A stretch of DNA of 47,170 bases from an uncultured Ruminococcus sp. (GCA_902766745.1 CACXES010000051.1:1-47170), one strand, 5' to 3'. Numbered from the stretch's first letter, positions 1 to 7,626 are shown. Notes: generated by a model from the sequence alone, not told the origin. Made by a program: numbers and translations.

Positions 1-1
1 C

Positions 2-184
2 TATTCACCGGCAAAGAATATAAAGGCACACATTCTCATGCCAAAGAGTAAAATTTGTTCAAAACTTCTGGTAAATTCTCGTGAGATGAATTATGCCGTG
101 AATAAGGTAGGAGCTTCGATTTATCTGGATTTTGATATAAACAATATCGACAAAAAACCCGTGAGTATTGAAGTATTATTCTAA
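2..184 (+). CDS. C-terminal fragment of an unidentified protein (5' end outside window)
   Basis: An open frame enters from the left edge and ends at TAA 182-184, giving about 60 residues. The tail contains YSPAKNIKAHILMP near its start and ends in KKPVSIEVLF. It alternates hydrophobic and polar residues as the last strands of a beta-sandwich would, for example the C-terminal domain of a carbohydrate-active enzyme. That reading is weak inference. The gene stops about 20 bases before the inverted-repeat element. No family is recognised and no domain is visible. Confidence 0.55.
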   Translation, partial: YSPAKNIKAHILMPKSKICSKLLVNSREMNYAVNKVGASIYLDFDINNIDKKPVSIEVLF

Positions 185-202
185 CACCGAATATATCAGT
201 AC

Positions 203-480
203 CTTAGGGTGAGAGGATAAAAACGAACCATGATTTTGAAAGGCAAATTTATGTCCTATCTGCGTTAAAATGCTCGGCAATCCGTCAGGATTACCTGCGC
301 TTTTGCCTTGATAAACCAAAAATTTTCTCTTTCAAAATTCTCCGACCAAAAACATTGTAATTTTGAGTAGATTTTGGTGCGGAGGATGCCGATAGGCTGA
401 CGCCTATCAAAGACGACAAGCCGAAATATACCTAAATTCATTGTTTTTGGCAGGTTCGGGTTTATACTCTCACCCTAAGC
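203..480. mobile_element. MITE-like non-coding element with imperfect terminal inverted repeats
   Basis: The left end (from about 204) carries CTTAGGGTGAGAG, then G, ATAAA, AA, CGAACC. The reverse complement of the right end (to about 479) carries the same 13 bases, then T, ATAAA, CC, CGAACC. This gives imperfect terminal inverted repeats of about 27 bp with three mismatches. The interior has further hairpins: AATCC/GGATT around 279-292, GATAGGC/GCCTATC around 391-408, and ACCAAAA facing TTTTGGT around 310-380. No reading frame is credible inside. Length, palindromy and absence of a transposase fit a miniature inverted-repeat element mobilised in trans. A structured non-coding RNA is the alternative. 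Target-site duplication was not resolved by eye. Confidence 0.6.
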
Positions 481-533
481 GGAAATGCACCGCATATTTT
501 GTTGTTTTAAAATTATATGTTGGTGCCAAAACA

Positions 534-566
534 GACAAAACCCACCGTTTTGAGGTGGGTTTTGTC
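534..566. terminator. Strong intrinsic terminator, probably bidirectional
   Basis: A perfect 13-bp stem (GACAAAACCCACC with its reverse complement) surrounds a 7-base loop. A-rich and T-rich flanks inside the stem make it usable on both strands. It lies between the MITE-like element and the AraC remnant on the minus strand, so it may once have ended that gene. Confidence 0.75.
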
Positions 567-612
567 GTATATATTAGATTTTTAATCCCAAAAAATTTGA
601 AAAATCTCTTGT

Positions 613-924
613 TTAAATTTTTTTAATAGTCTTTTTGTATGCATACGGCGTTTGGCCGTATGTTTTACGGAACAAGCTTAACCCGGAGCAATTGGGGAAT
701 CCGCTTTTTTTCGATGCTTCGGTCACGCTATATCCCTCAGACAGAAGTCTTGCTGCATTTGACAATCTCTGTTTTTTGATATATGCAGTCGGAGATACAT
801 TGAGAAATCGCATAAAGTATCTTTCTAAGGTATTTATGCTTACATTTACTTTTTTCGTGCCGAAGACGGCTAAACTGTGCGGTGTGTCGGCGTTGTGCGT
901 GTCAAGGACAGAGCTGCAACTTGC
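613..924 (-). pseudogene. Remnant of an AraC-family transcription regulator (DNA-binding end only)
   Basis: The minus-strand frame from a TGA upstream of 924 to the stop at 613 encodes a C-terminal AraC/XylS double helix-turn-helix. VNVSINTLERYF is the recognition part of the first HTH. GFPNCSGLSLFRKTYGQTPYAYKK is the second HTH, split here only by description: GFPNCSGLSLF followed by the family signature RKTYGQTPYAYKK. The first HTH begins before the only in-frame ATG (811-813), so an intact start is missing and the N-terminal sensor domain is absent. Intact family members are about 250-300 residues. I read this as a decayed gene. An unannotated frameshift upstream cannot be excluded, but 925-1000 shows only AT-rich DNA. 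Confidence 0.7.
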
Positions 925-1002
925 TCATTTTGACTCGTAAAGCACCGATTTTTATTATTTTTAAGTTTTTCCTTTAATATTTTAAAAATTTTAAAAAGAG
1001 GG

Positions 1003-1030
1003 TTGACAATTTCCGATAATTGTGTATAAT
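1003..1030 (+). promoter_or_regulatory. Sigma-A promoter of the metal-efflux operon
   Basis: TTGACA at 1003-1008 and TATAAT at 1025-1030 are separated by 16 bases, both perfect consensus. The predicted start lies near 1037, inside or beside the palindrome that follows, and 45-50 bases before the first start codon. Confidence 0.85.
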
Positions 1031-1037
1031 GATAATA

Positions 1038-1062
1038 TAACGATTAAGCAATCGTTTAATCG
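1038..1062. promoter_or_regulatory. Palindromic operator candidate over the transcription start
   Basis: AACGATT (1039-1045) and AATCGTT (1050-1056) form a perfect inverted repeat with a 4-base spacer. An overlapping pair, CGATTAA and TTAATCG, spans 1041-1062. The position downstream of the -10 box is typical for a repressor. Given the efflux genes that follow, an ArsR/SmtB- or other metal-sensing repressor is the natural candidate. No such regulator is encoded nearby, so the binder is unknown. Confidence 0.6.
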
Positions 1063-1080
1063 TAGACAGGAGGAAATAAA

Positions 1081-1302
1081 ATGACAAAGACATATAAAAT
1101 TGAGGTTGACTGTGCCAACTGCGCAAATCTCATGGAGGGTGCTGCACGTAAAACTGATGGAGTGAACAGTGCAACAGTGAATTTTATGACACAGAAAATG
1201 ACCGTTGAGTTTTCCGACGACGCAAAATCCGAAAAGGATGTTATGAAAAGAGTTCTTAAGGCGTGCAGAAAAATCGAGCCGGACTGTGAAATATATATGT
1301 AG
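1081..1302 (+). CDS. Free-standing heavy-metal-associated (HMA) domain protein, metallochaperone-like
   Basis: This 73-residue protein is a single ferredoxin-like HMA domain. The metal-binding CxxC is in VDCANCANLM near residue 12, and the usual later strand YKIEV/TVEF pattern is present. It probably binds a soft metal ion in the cytosol and hands it to the ATPase encoded 19 bases downstream. AGGAGG at 1068-1073 sits 7 bases before ATG. Most P1B ATPases carry this domain fused to their N-terminus; here it is a separate polypeptide. It shares the palindrome-controlled promoter. The metal cannot be decided from this domain alone. Confidence 0.85.
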   Translation: MTKTYKIEVDCANCANLMEGAARKTDGVNSATVNFMTQKMTVEFSDDAKSEKDVMKRVLKACRKIEPDCEIYM

Positions 1303-1321
1303 CGGCTGAAGGGAGCTTAAC

Positions 1322-3340
1322 ATGGGTGAAATTATAATAGATATATTATTATGGGCGTCTGCCGCCGCAGCCTTTGTCTTCGGCATCATTGATTCAAAGA
1401 GAGAAAGACGGAGGATGACAAAAAAGCAGGGAAAAATGCTGCGGCGGATAGCTATTGCCGCCACAGGCGCAGCAATACTTCAGCTAATCTCCGCCGAAGC
1501 CTTCAGCGATATGGACAGATACCTCTTTCCCTCTGCCGGGCGGTGGCTGAGGCTTGTTCTCTACCTTACCGATTATGTCGTTATAGGCTATGACATTGTC
1601 AAAAAAGCTGTACGCGGAATCGGAAACGGACGGATATTTGACGAAAACTTTTTGATGACTGTCGCAACCTTAGGTGCACTTTCGCTTGCGATATACGAAA
1701 ACGGAGATTATCTCGAGGCCGTGGCGGTTATGCTTTTCTATCAGATAGGCGAGTGGTTTCAAAGCTACGCTGTGGGTAAAAGCCGCCGCAGCATTGGCGA
1801 AATGATGGACATTCGCCCCGACCTTGCCAATATTGAGTGCGGCGGCAGTATTGAAGTCGTTGCCCCCGACAAGGTTAAAATCGGTGATACGATTATTGTC
1901 CGTCCGGGCGAGAAAATTCCTATTGACGGCATAGTGACCAAGGGTGAATCAAGTCTTGACACAAGCGCCTTGACGGGCGAAAGCCTGCCCCGAAGCGCAA
2001 CGGTCGGAGATGAGGTTATCAGCGGTTGCATTAATTTGAGCGGTGTGCTGAAAATCAAAACAACAAAAAACTTTGGCGAATCTACGGTATCCAAAATTTT
2101 GGATTTAGTCGAAAACGCAAGCTCACGCAAATCAAAATCCGAGAATTTCATATCCGAGTTTGCAAAAATCTACACTCCGGCGGTCTGCGCCTGCGCACTT
2201 GCTCTTGCCGCTCTGCCGCCCGTTGTGCGAGGAACGTTTTTGGGCCTGCCTGCCGAATGGGATGTTTGGCTCTACCGTGCACTGACGTTTTTGGTTATAA
2301 GCTGTCCCTGTGCGCTGGTCATCAGTATTCCCCTGAGCTTTTTCGCCGGAATAGGCGGTGCGAGCCGCGAGGGCATACTTGTCAAGGGCTCTAACTTTCT
2401 GGAGGCTCTGTCCAAGGTGCGCTGTGTTGTATTCGATAAGACAGGGACGCTGACCCGTGGGGTTTTTGAGGTAAATGCCATACACCACAGCAAGCTTGAG
2501 GAGCAGCGGCTTCTCGAATATGCGGCGCTTGCCGAAAGTGCCTCGCCGCATCCCATAAGCAAAAGTCTGCGCCGTGCTTACGGCGGAGAGCTTGACACAC
2601 GCCGTGTGACCGACATACGCGAAATCAGCGGCTGCGGTGTTATCGCCAAGGTTGACGGCAACGATGTTGCTGCCGGTAACGATAAGCTTATGAAAAGCCT
2701 CGGTGTACCGTTTATCGGCTGTCACAAAACGGGAACCATAGTTCACATGGCGGTAGGCGGCGAGTATATGGGGCACATCGTTATTTCAGACATGATAAAG
2801 CCCACGTCAAGGGCGGCGATAGACGGCCTGACCTCAGCCGGTGTCAGAAAAACCGTTATGCTGACCGGCGATGCTGCATCTGCGGCGAAGCAGACGGCTG
2901 AGACTCTCGGCGTTGACGAGGTATACAGCGAGCTTCTGCCTGCCGACAAGGTCGAGAGGGTCGAGGAGCTTCTCGACACAATAAACGGCAAGGAAAAGCT
3001 TGCCTTTGTGGGTGACGGAATAAATGACGCACCGGTGTTGTCGAGAGCGGATATCGGCATCGCAATGGGTGCCATGGGCTCCGATGCGGCAATCGAGGCC
3101 GCTGATGTTGTTCTTATGGACGACGATCCGCTTAAAATCGTTAAGGCGATAAAAATCTCGGTAAAATGCCTGAAAATTGTTCAACAAAATATTGTCATTG
3201 CACTTGGAATAAAGCTTGTGTGCCTTCTCCTCGGTGCGGTCGGGGCGGCAGGAATGTATCTCGCTGTTTTTGCAGATGTGGGCGTTATGATTATCGCCGT
3301 TCTGAATGCGATACGCTGTCTGTTTGTCAAAAAGCTGTAA
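1322..3340 (+). CDS. P1B-type heavy-metal-translocating ATPase (Zn/Cd/Pb exporter-like)
   Basis: This 672-residue inner-membrane ATPase pumps metal cations out at the cost of ATP. Visible motifs are TGES (actuator, about residue 218), CPC in SCPCAL (metal-binding transmembrane helix, about 327), DKTGT (phosphorylated Asp, about 372), HP in SPHPIS (nucleotide domain) and GDGIND (about 563). The last membrane segment holds ADVG followed by LNAIR, the place where Zn/Cd/Pb exporters (ZntA/CadA class) have an Asp, so a divalent metal is more likely than copper. The N-terminus has two early hydrophobic segments and no CxxC, which is supplied by the small gene upstream. GAAGGGAG precedes the start. 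A terminator follows at 3357. Confidence 0.93.
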   Translation: MGEIIIDILLWASAAAAFVFGIIDSKRERRRMTKKQGKMLRRIAIAATGAAILQLISAEAFSDMDRYLFPSAGRWLRLVLYLTDYVVIGYDIVKKAVRGIGNGRIFDENFLMTVATLGALSLAIYENGDYLEAVAVMLFYQIGEWFQSYAVGKSRRSIGEMMDIRPDLANIECGGSIEVVAPDKVKIGDTIIVRPGEKIPIDGIVTKGESSLDTSALTGESLPRSATVGDEVISGCINLSGVLKIKTTKNFGESTVSKILDLVENASSRKSKSENFISEFAKIYTPAVCACALALAALPPVVRGTFLGLPAEWDVWLYRALTFLVISCPCALVISIPLSFFAGIGGASREGILVKGSNFLEALSKVRCVVFDKTGTLTRGVFEVNAIHHSKLEEQRLLEYAALAESASPHPISKSLRRAYGGELDTRRVTDIREISGCGVIAKVDGNDVAAGNDKLMKSLGVPFIGCHKTGTIVHMAVGGEYMGHIVISDMIKPTSRAAIDGLTSAGVRKTVMLTGDAASAAKQTAETLGVDEVYSELLPADKVERVEELLDTINGKEKLAFVGDGINDAPVLSRADIGIAMGAMGSDAAIEAADVVLMDDDPLKIVKAIKISVKCLKIVQQNIVIALGIKLVCLLLGAVGAAGMYLAVFADVGVMIIAVLNAIRCLFVKKL

Positions 3341-3356
3341 TACTCCGAAAAGCAAT

Positions 3357-3393
3357 AACGGAGCAGGGGATGTGTTCCCTTGCTCCGTTTTTT
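3357..3393 (+). terminator. Intrinsic terminator after the metal-efflux operon
   Basis: AACGGAGCAGGGGA (3357-3370) pairs with TCCCTTGCTCCGTT (3376-3389), with one small mismatch, and is followed by a T run to 3393. It separates the operon from the convergent comF-like gene. Confidence 0.85.
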
Positions 3394-3418
3394 CGGTATT
3401 ATTATATTGTACACGGAT

Positions 3419-4135
3419 TTAAAGCAAAGTTGTGGCAATTGTGGCGGCATAAACACGGTGTGCGCCGCTCTCGCGCAGAATCTTTGCACATTCCTCCAAG
3501 GTTGCGCCTGTGGTACATACATCGTCAATCAGCAGAAGCGTCTTTCCCTTTATCCTGTCGGGGCAGCGAACTGCGAAGCCTCCTCTAACATTATCAAATC
3601 TGGCGTTATGGCTCAATGTGCTTTGCTTTTGCATATTCCCGACCTGACGCATGACATTGGGGTAATATGTAAGCCCGAGACGCCGTGCCGTATGCCTCGC
3701 CAAACATTCCGCCTGGTCATAGCCTTCCTCGTTCATGCGCAATCGTCTCGGCGGAACGGATACAACACCGTCAAAGTCAACGCCGCCGAAATCGTACCTA
3801 ACCATTTCCGCAACAAACAACGAAAGCGTTCTTCCACGGTAAGCATTATCCCTCTTTTTAAAGGCAACAACAGCATCCTTTGCCGGTTCTTTATACACGA
3901 ACGGCGAGGTTATGCCTTCGGTGTAATTTCTGCGCAGGAGGCAGTCCTTGCACATTCCGCCGTCCTCGGTCGGCTTGCCGCAATGGGTGCAGCGCTTCTC
4001 CGTCCGACAGTAAGGAAGCTTGTCAAAGCATTCGGCACATACGTATATTCTTTGATTTATCGGCAGCCGAACCGAACAAAATACACATTTCGGCGGAAAC
4101 AGAGCATTCAGCAGCAGCTCCATCGCTTTGCTCAT
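3419..4135 (-). CDS. comFC: ComF-family phosphoribosyltransferase-like protein
   Basis: This 238-residue protein has the ComFC layout. The N-terminal zinc ribbon has four CxxC pairs (CVFC, CAEC, CTHC, CKDC, residues about 18-66). The C-terminal type I phosphoribosyltransferase fold has the PRPP-binding motif LLLIDDVCTTGAT near residue 205. In naturally competent Firmicutes ComFC helps single-stranded DNA uptake, but the gene is widespread in non-competent Clostridia where its role is unclear. It lies 21 bases downstream of a small RHH gene on the same strand and is probably co-transcribed. The ribosome site (GGGGTGAG) is modest. Confidence 0.88.
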   Translation of the reverse strand: MSKAMELLLNALFPPKCVFCSVRLPINQRIYVCAECFDKLPYCRTEKRCTHCGKPTEDGGMCKDCLLRRNYTEGITSPFVYKEPAKDAVVAFKKRDNAYRGRTLSLFVAEMVRYDFGGVDFDGVVSVPPRRLRMNEEGYDQAECLARHTARRLGLTYYPNVMRQVGNMQKQSTLSHNARFDNVRGGFAVRCPDRIKGKTLLLIDDVCTTGATLEECAKILRESGAHRVYAATIATTLL

Positions 4136-4156
4136 AATTATCTCACCCCGGCGGCT

Positions 4157-4330
4157 TTATTCCTCGTTATTCTTAAAGAAATCCTCAAGAATACTGATGA
4201 CAATGTTGTTAAAGCTTGTGTCAAACTTCTTAGCAAGCCCGTTAACCTTCTCCGCCAAATCATCCGCAATGTACAGGGTCTTATATCCCGCCTTAATCTT
4301 CTTTCTGGTCTCCTTGGGTACAAACGCCAT
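4157..4330 (-). CDS. Small ribbon-helix-helix-like protein, 57 residues
   Basis: This short frame is preceded by a perfect AAGGAGG (complement of 4338-4344) 7 bases before ATG. The protein starts MAFVPKETRKKIKAGYKTLY and continues through LAEKVNGLAKKFDTSFNN to an acidic end. A basic start, a strand-like segment (YKTLYIAD) and two helices with SFNNIVISIL match the Arc/MetJ/CopG ribbon-helix-helix fold. Such proteins are usually dimeric DNA-binding regulators or antitoxins. No toxin partner is adjacent; the next gene is comF-like. It resembles the 57-residue protein at 20274-20447, which has a TSFNNIV-like ISFNLLV. DNA binding is inferred, not shown. Confidence 0.75.
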   Translation of the reverse strand: MAFVPKETRKKIKAGYKTLYIADDLAEKVNGLAKKFDTSFNNIVISILEDFFKNNEE

Positions 4331-4743
4331 TTCGCATCCTCCTTAAATAAAATTATGTAATTGGCCGTTTGCAAAACGTGAAAAGCTGCGTAAAATAGGG
4401 AAATTTTAAAATTCCGTTTTGTACGCTTTCTCCGCTTGTATGGTCATATGCGGCAAAGGGAACTGTCACAAAGTGACTGCACGGCAAAAAGTATAAAATA
4501 TTTTGAATAAATTGCCCGAAGCCCTGTTCCGACCTGCCGCTCCCGGTCGGCAATGTAATATTTTATACTTTTTGGAAGGTTATCCACAGCTTTGCGTTTT
4601 CACATTTTACAATCAACTATAAAGTTCTGTAACATTATTATATGTCAAATTTTATTTTGTATAAAGACCAGAAAAATATATCAGACTTTTCTTTTTTAAT
4701 TACATTTTATAATACCCTTTAAAATATAATAATTATTTGTATT
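4331..4743. other. Gap of about 410 bases with hairpins and one DnaA-box match
   Basis: No credible gene is seen. The stretch holds an 18-bp perfect inverted repeat at 4485-4574 (listed separately), a small GTCAC/GTGAC hairpin near 4463-4477, and one consensus DnaA box, TTATCCACA, at 4580-4588. A minus-strand -10-like ATTATA complement near 4637-4642 could start the RHH-comF unit. The rest is AT-rich. Confidence 0.5.
4485..4574. repeat. Long-stem inverted repeat, 18-bp perfect arms
   Basis: CAAAAAGTATAAAATATT (4485-4502) is exactly reverse-complemented at 4557-4574. Inside it, ATTGCC (4511-4516) pairs with GGCAAT (4549-4554), and CCGACC pairs with GGTCGG. The whole 90 bases can fold into one nested hairpin on either strand. 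It is too far from a gene end and too long to be an ordinary terminator. It may be a small palindromic repeat element or a structured RNA. Confidence 0.7.
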
Positions 4744-5364
4744 TTAAATTCCTATATCCTTTAAGATGATTTCTCCGCATATTCCGGTCTTATCTATTGT
4801 TTGCCCGCATTTGAGCCGTGCAAAAGTGATGGTCAAATCCGCCTTCACTGCTCCGTAGGCTAAGGTCCCGTCATCGGCGCACAGACCGCTCGGCAGGTCA
4901 AGGGCAATCTTTTTACCAACTGCGGAATTAATCTCCTCCGCCAATGCCGCCGCCTTTTCGCGAAATTCGCCGTGAAATCCGGCACCGTATACCCCGTCAA
5001 TAATCAAATCCGCATCCGCAAACATATTTATGCTCCGGATATATTCAATTATTTCAATACTAAGCTTTTTGCAGCGTTCAAAATTCAGCTTGGCATCCTC
5101 CGTTACAGGCTCGCCCTCCGCCATGATAACCTTGACCTTTGCCCCGGCATCGTGCAGAAACCTCGCCACCACATAGCCGTCACCGCCGTTGTTACCCTTG
5201 CCGACAGCAACGGCAACAAGCTTATCTTTCGGCGAAAACCGTTTTATTATCTCCTCTGCCGCGGCCGCTCCTGCGTTTTCCATCATCTGTGTATATGACA
5301 TTCCCCGTTCAAATGCCTTTCTTTCGATTTCCTTCATTTCCTTAGCCGTAACTCCGTTTAACAT
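4744..5364 (-). CDS. nnrE: NAD(P)H-hydrate epimerase (YjeF N-terminal domain)
   Basis: It interconverts R and S forms of hydrated NAD(P)H so that the dehydratase can repair them. Motifs are GKGNNGGDGYVVARF near residue 55 (Rossmann-like binding loop), DGVYGAGFHG near 125 and LDLPSGLCADDG near 155. I chose ATG 5364 (starting MLNGVTAKEM) because AAAGGAG lies 8 bases upstream; the longer frame to 5418 would overlap the AraC gene. At about 206 residues it is the epimerase domain only. The kinase-like NnrD dehydratase half, often fused, is missing here. It follows the AraC gene by 19 bases and may share its transcript. Confidence 0.9.
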   Translation of the reverse strand: MLNGVTAKEMKEIERKAFERGMSYTQMMENAGAAAAEEIIKRFSPKDKLVAVAVGKGNNGGDGYVVARFLHDAGAKVKVIMAEGEPVTEDAKLNFERCKKLSIEIIEYIRSINMFADADLIIDGVYGAGFHGEFREKAAALAEEINSAVGKKIALDLPSGLCADDGTLAYGAVKADLTITFARLKCGQTIDKTGICGEIILKDIGI

Positions 5365-5383
5365 AAAAATCTCCTTTTCTTTA

Positions 5384-6229
5384 TTATTTATCCCGGTTCC
5401 AAACCGATTTCGCAACATACTGTGCCGGAGATACTCCGAACTCTCGTTTAAAGCTGCCGCTGAAATAATTCGAACTCGAAAAATTCATCTTGCCGCTCAC
5501 ATCGCTGACTCTCATTCCTCTTTTGAGAAGCTCGGCGGCGCGTATCATCCTAAGCTTGTTATAATGCTCTTTAACACCGCAGCCGGCATATCGTCTGAAC
5601 GTCTTTTTAAGGTTGCTTGTGCTGAGAAAGCACTGCTCTGCGATTTCCTCCACCGAAAGGTTTTCGTCTATGCGTGTTTTCATAACATTTAAAATCCGCT
5701 TATAGTTCTGCGCCCCAATACTTCTCAGCTGTGTATGCCCCGGATTTATCTCTGTGACAATGGCGAGAAAAATTAGCTCCGTCCGCAGCAGCACCGACAT
5801 CTCAGCCGCCGCCGAGCTGTCCGCCTTCCCCACAGGATATACCGAGCAGTCAAAGGTACTGCAAAGCTGTTCAAAGACCTCGCACAGCTCATGGCACAGA
5901 ACTGTGTCAAGGCTGAACACTCCGTTGCCCAAAACGTCGATAAATCGGCTTTCGGCGCAGCTGAACGATATAATAATAAGCTGTGCCGTCTCTCCTCTTC
6001 GAGCCCAAAGTCGATGAAATTCCATTGGCTTGTGGAACACAGCCTGACCGTTTGAAATTTCATAAACTCTGCCATCCTCGGACACAAAGCAGCTTCCGCT
6101 CCTGCAATACACCATTTCCCAGAAGTCATGCATTTCTCCGGCAAAATAAAATTCGTCGTACACCTCGCGTGCAAACACACTGTTTATTGAAGTAATCATC
6201 AAACCGCGCCTTGGCTCATAAAAATCCAT
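5384..6229 (-). CDS. AraC-family regulator with cupin-like sensor domain
   Basis: This regulator has about 281 residues. The N-terminal half is cupin-like, with HDFWEMVYCRSGS near residue 35 and HKPMEFHRLW near 67, as in sugar-sensing AraC proteins. The C-terminal double HTH runs from NLSVEEIAEQCFLSTSNLKK to FKREFGVSPAQYV, the standard signature. ATG 6229 has CGGAG 8 bases upstream; a GTG three codons earlier overlaps that site and is less likely. It is divergent from the GH109-type gene at 6358 with 128 AT-rich bases between, so it probably activates that gene in response to a sugar. The effector is not visible in the sequence. Confidence 0.9.
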   Translation of the reverse strand: MDFYEPRRGLMITSINSVFAREVYDEFYFAGEMHDFWEMVYCRSGSCFVSEDGRVYEISNGQAVFHKPMEFHRLWARRGETAQLIIISFSCAESRFIDVLGNGVFSLDTVLCHELCEVFEQLCSTFDCSVYPVGKADSSAAAEMSVLLRTELIFLAIVTEINPGHTQLRSIGAQNYKRILNVMKTRIDENLSVEEIAEQCFLSTSNLKKTFRRYAGCGVKEHYNKLRMIRAAELLKRGMRVSDVSGKMNFSSSNYFSGSFKREFGVSPAQYVAKSVWNRDK

Positions 6230-6357
6230 GATATTCACTCCGAGTAACCAAAATCATATCTTTTATAGACAGAATGATATTGATTTAATATTTTAATCAC
6301 TTATAATTTAATTATAAAATAAAACTTTTAAATTGTAAATAGGAATAAGGTGATTTT

Positions 6358-7584
6358 ATGAAAAAAATTAAAGTCGGCTGTATAGGAATGGGCTGCAGAG
6401 GTATAGGAATGCTTACGACAATATTGAATATGTGCGAAAATGTCGATGTCTCGGCAGTGTGCGATCTATACGAGGACAGAGCAGCGGAAGGCGGAAAGCT
6501 TGTTGAAGAGAAAACCGGGAAAAAACCGCTCGTTACCTGCTGTGCGGACGAAGTAATCAAAATGGATACTATCGATGCCATACTCATATTTTCAGCATGG
6601 GAGAGTCATATCGACCTTGCCGTTTCGGCAATGGAGCACGGAAAATATGTCGGCACTGAGGTTGGCGGCGCATACACTCTGCGCGATTGTTTTAAGCTTA
6701 CAGAGGCATATGAAAGGACGGGTGTGCCATGCATGATGCTGGAAAACTGCTGCTACGGGCAGACAGAGCTGGCTGTTTTAAACATGGTGCGCAAGGGTCT
6801 TTTCGGCGAAACGGTACACTGCAGCGGCGGCTATCATCACGATCTCAGGGACGAAATCGCAGGCGGTATCGCAAACCGCCACTACCGTCTGAGGAATTAT
6901 CGGTACAGGAACTGCGAAAACTATCCTACTCATGAGCTGGGACCTATAGCAAAGGTTCTGAACATAAACCGCGGCAACAGAATGATATCGCTTACCTCAA
7001 CGGCATCTCGGGCGCGAGGGCTTGAAACCTATATCAAAGAAAATGCGGAAAAATATCCGGAGCTTGACGGTTTTAAGTTTAAACAGGGCGACATCGTCAC
7101 AACGGTTATAACCTGCGCAGACGGCTCGACAATTACTCTGACTCTGGACACAACTCTGCCGCGTACATATTCACGCGGATTCACGATACGCGGCACAAAG
7201 GGCTCATACTTCGAGGATACGGATTCCGTGTTTTTGGACGATCCGAATGCCGACCACTTTAACGCAAAAAAGTATTGGGGCAACGGAGATAAATACCGCG
7301 AGAAATACAATCATCCCCTTTGGGAAAAATACGGCGACAAGGCGAAGGAGGCCGGACACGATGGCATGGATTATATGGTACTTTCCGCATTTTTCGAGGC
7401 AGTCGAAAAGGGCACAAACACGCCGATAGATGTTTATGACACTGCATCATGGATGAGCATAACACCTCTTTCCGAGGACTCCATCGCCAACGGAAGCATC
7501 CCGGTGGCAATCCCGGATTTTACCGGCGGCAGGTGGATTATGAGAAATGACGAAAACCCCGGAAATGAATTCTGGCTCGACTGA
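6358..7584 (+). CDS. GH109-type NAD-dependent glycosidase (alpha-N-acetylgalactosaminidase-like), Gfo/Idh/MocA fold
   Basis: This 408-residue protein begins with a Rossmann dinucleotide site, GCIGMGCRGIG. It carries stretches typical of GH109 rather than ordinary Gfo/Idh dehydrogenases: LNMVRKGLFGE, GGYHHDLRDE, YPTHELGPIAKVLNINRGNR and the tail WMSITPLSEDSIANGSIPV. GH109 enzymes use tightly bound NAD to remove alpha-N-acetylgalactosamine, as on mucin or blood-group A glycans. No signal peptide or Tat motif is present, so the enzyme is probably cytoplasmic and acts on imported oligosaccharides. AAGGTG precedes the start. The family call rests on remembered motifs; related GH109-like dehydrogenases of unknown substrate are the alternative. 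Confidence 0.8.
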   Translation: MKKIKVGCIGMGCRGIGMLTTILNMCENVDVSAVCDLYEDRAAEGGKLVEEKTGKKPLVTCCADEVIKMDTIDAILIFSAWESHIDLAVSAMEHGKYVGTEVGGAYTLRDCFKLTEAYERTGVPCMMLENCCYGQTELAVLNMVRKGLFGETVHCSGGYHHDLRDEIAGGIANRHYRLRNYRYRNCENYPTHELGPIAKVLNINRGNRMISLTSTASRARGLETYIKENAEKYPELDGFKFKQGDIVTTVITCADGSTITLTLDTTLPRTYSRGFTIRGTKGSYFEDTDSVFLDDPNADHFNAKKYWGNGDKYREKYNHPLWEKYGDKAKEAGHDGMDYMVLSAFFEAVEKGTNTPIDVYDTASWMSITPLSEDSIANGSIPVAIPDFTGGRWIMRNDENPGNEFWLD

Positions 7585-7626
7585 GCCTTGTATTTTCCTC
7601 AGAAATATGCGTATATATGCGATAAC

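Noticed and set aside
441-626. 61-codon frame across the right end of the MITE-like element
   Set aside because: It runs through the inverted-repeat end and the strong terminator hairpin and has no ribosome site.
991-1464. 157-codon minus-strand frame opposite the HMA gene
   Set aside because: It is antisense to the HMA and ATPase genes, which have a perfect promoter, ribosome sites and conserved motifs.
4138-4374. 78-codon minus-strand frame over the start of the RHH gene
   Set aside because: It is a shifted reading of the RHH gene, Arg-rich and without a ribosome site. The frame at 4157-4330 has both.
4580-4588. DnaA box TTATCCACA as a sign of a replication origin
   Set aside because: It is a single match with no cluster, no dnaA/dnaN genes and no AT-rich unwinding module nearby.
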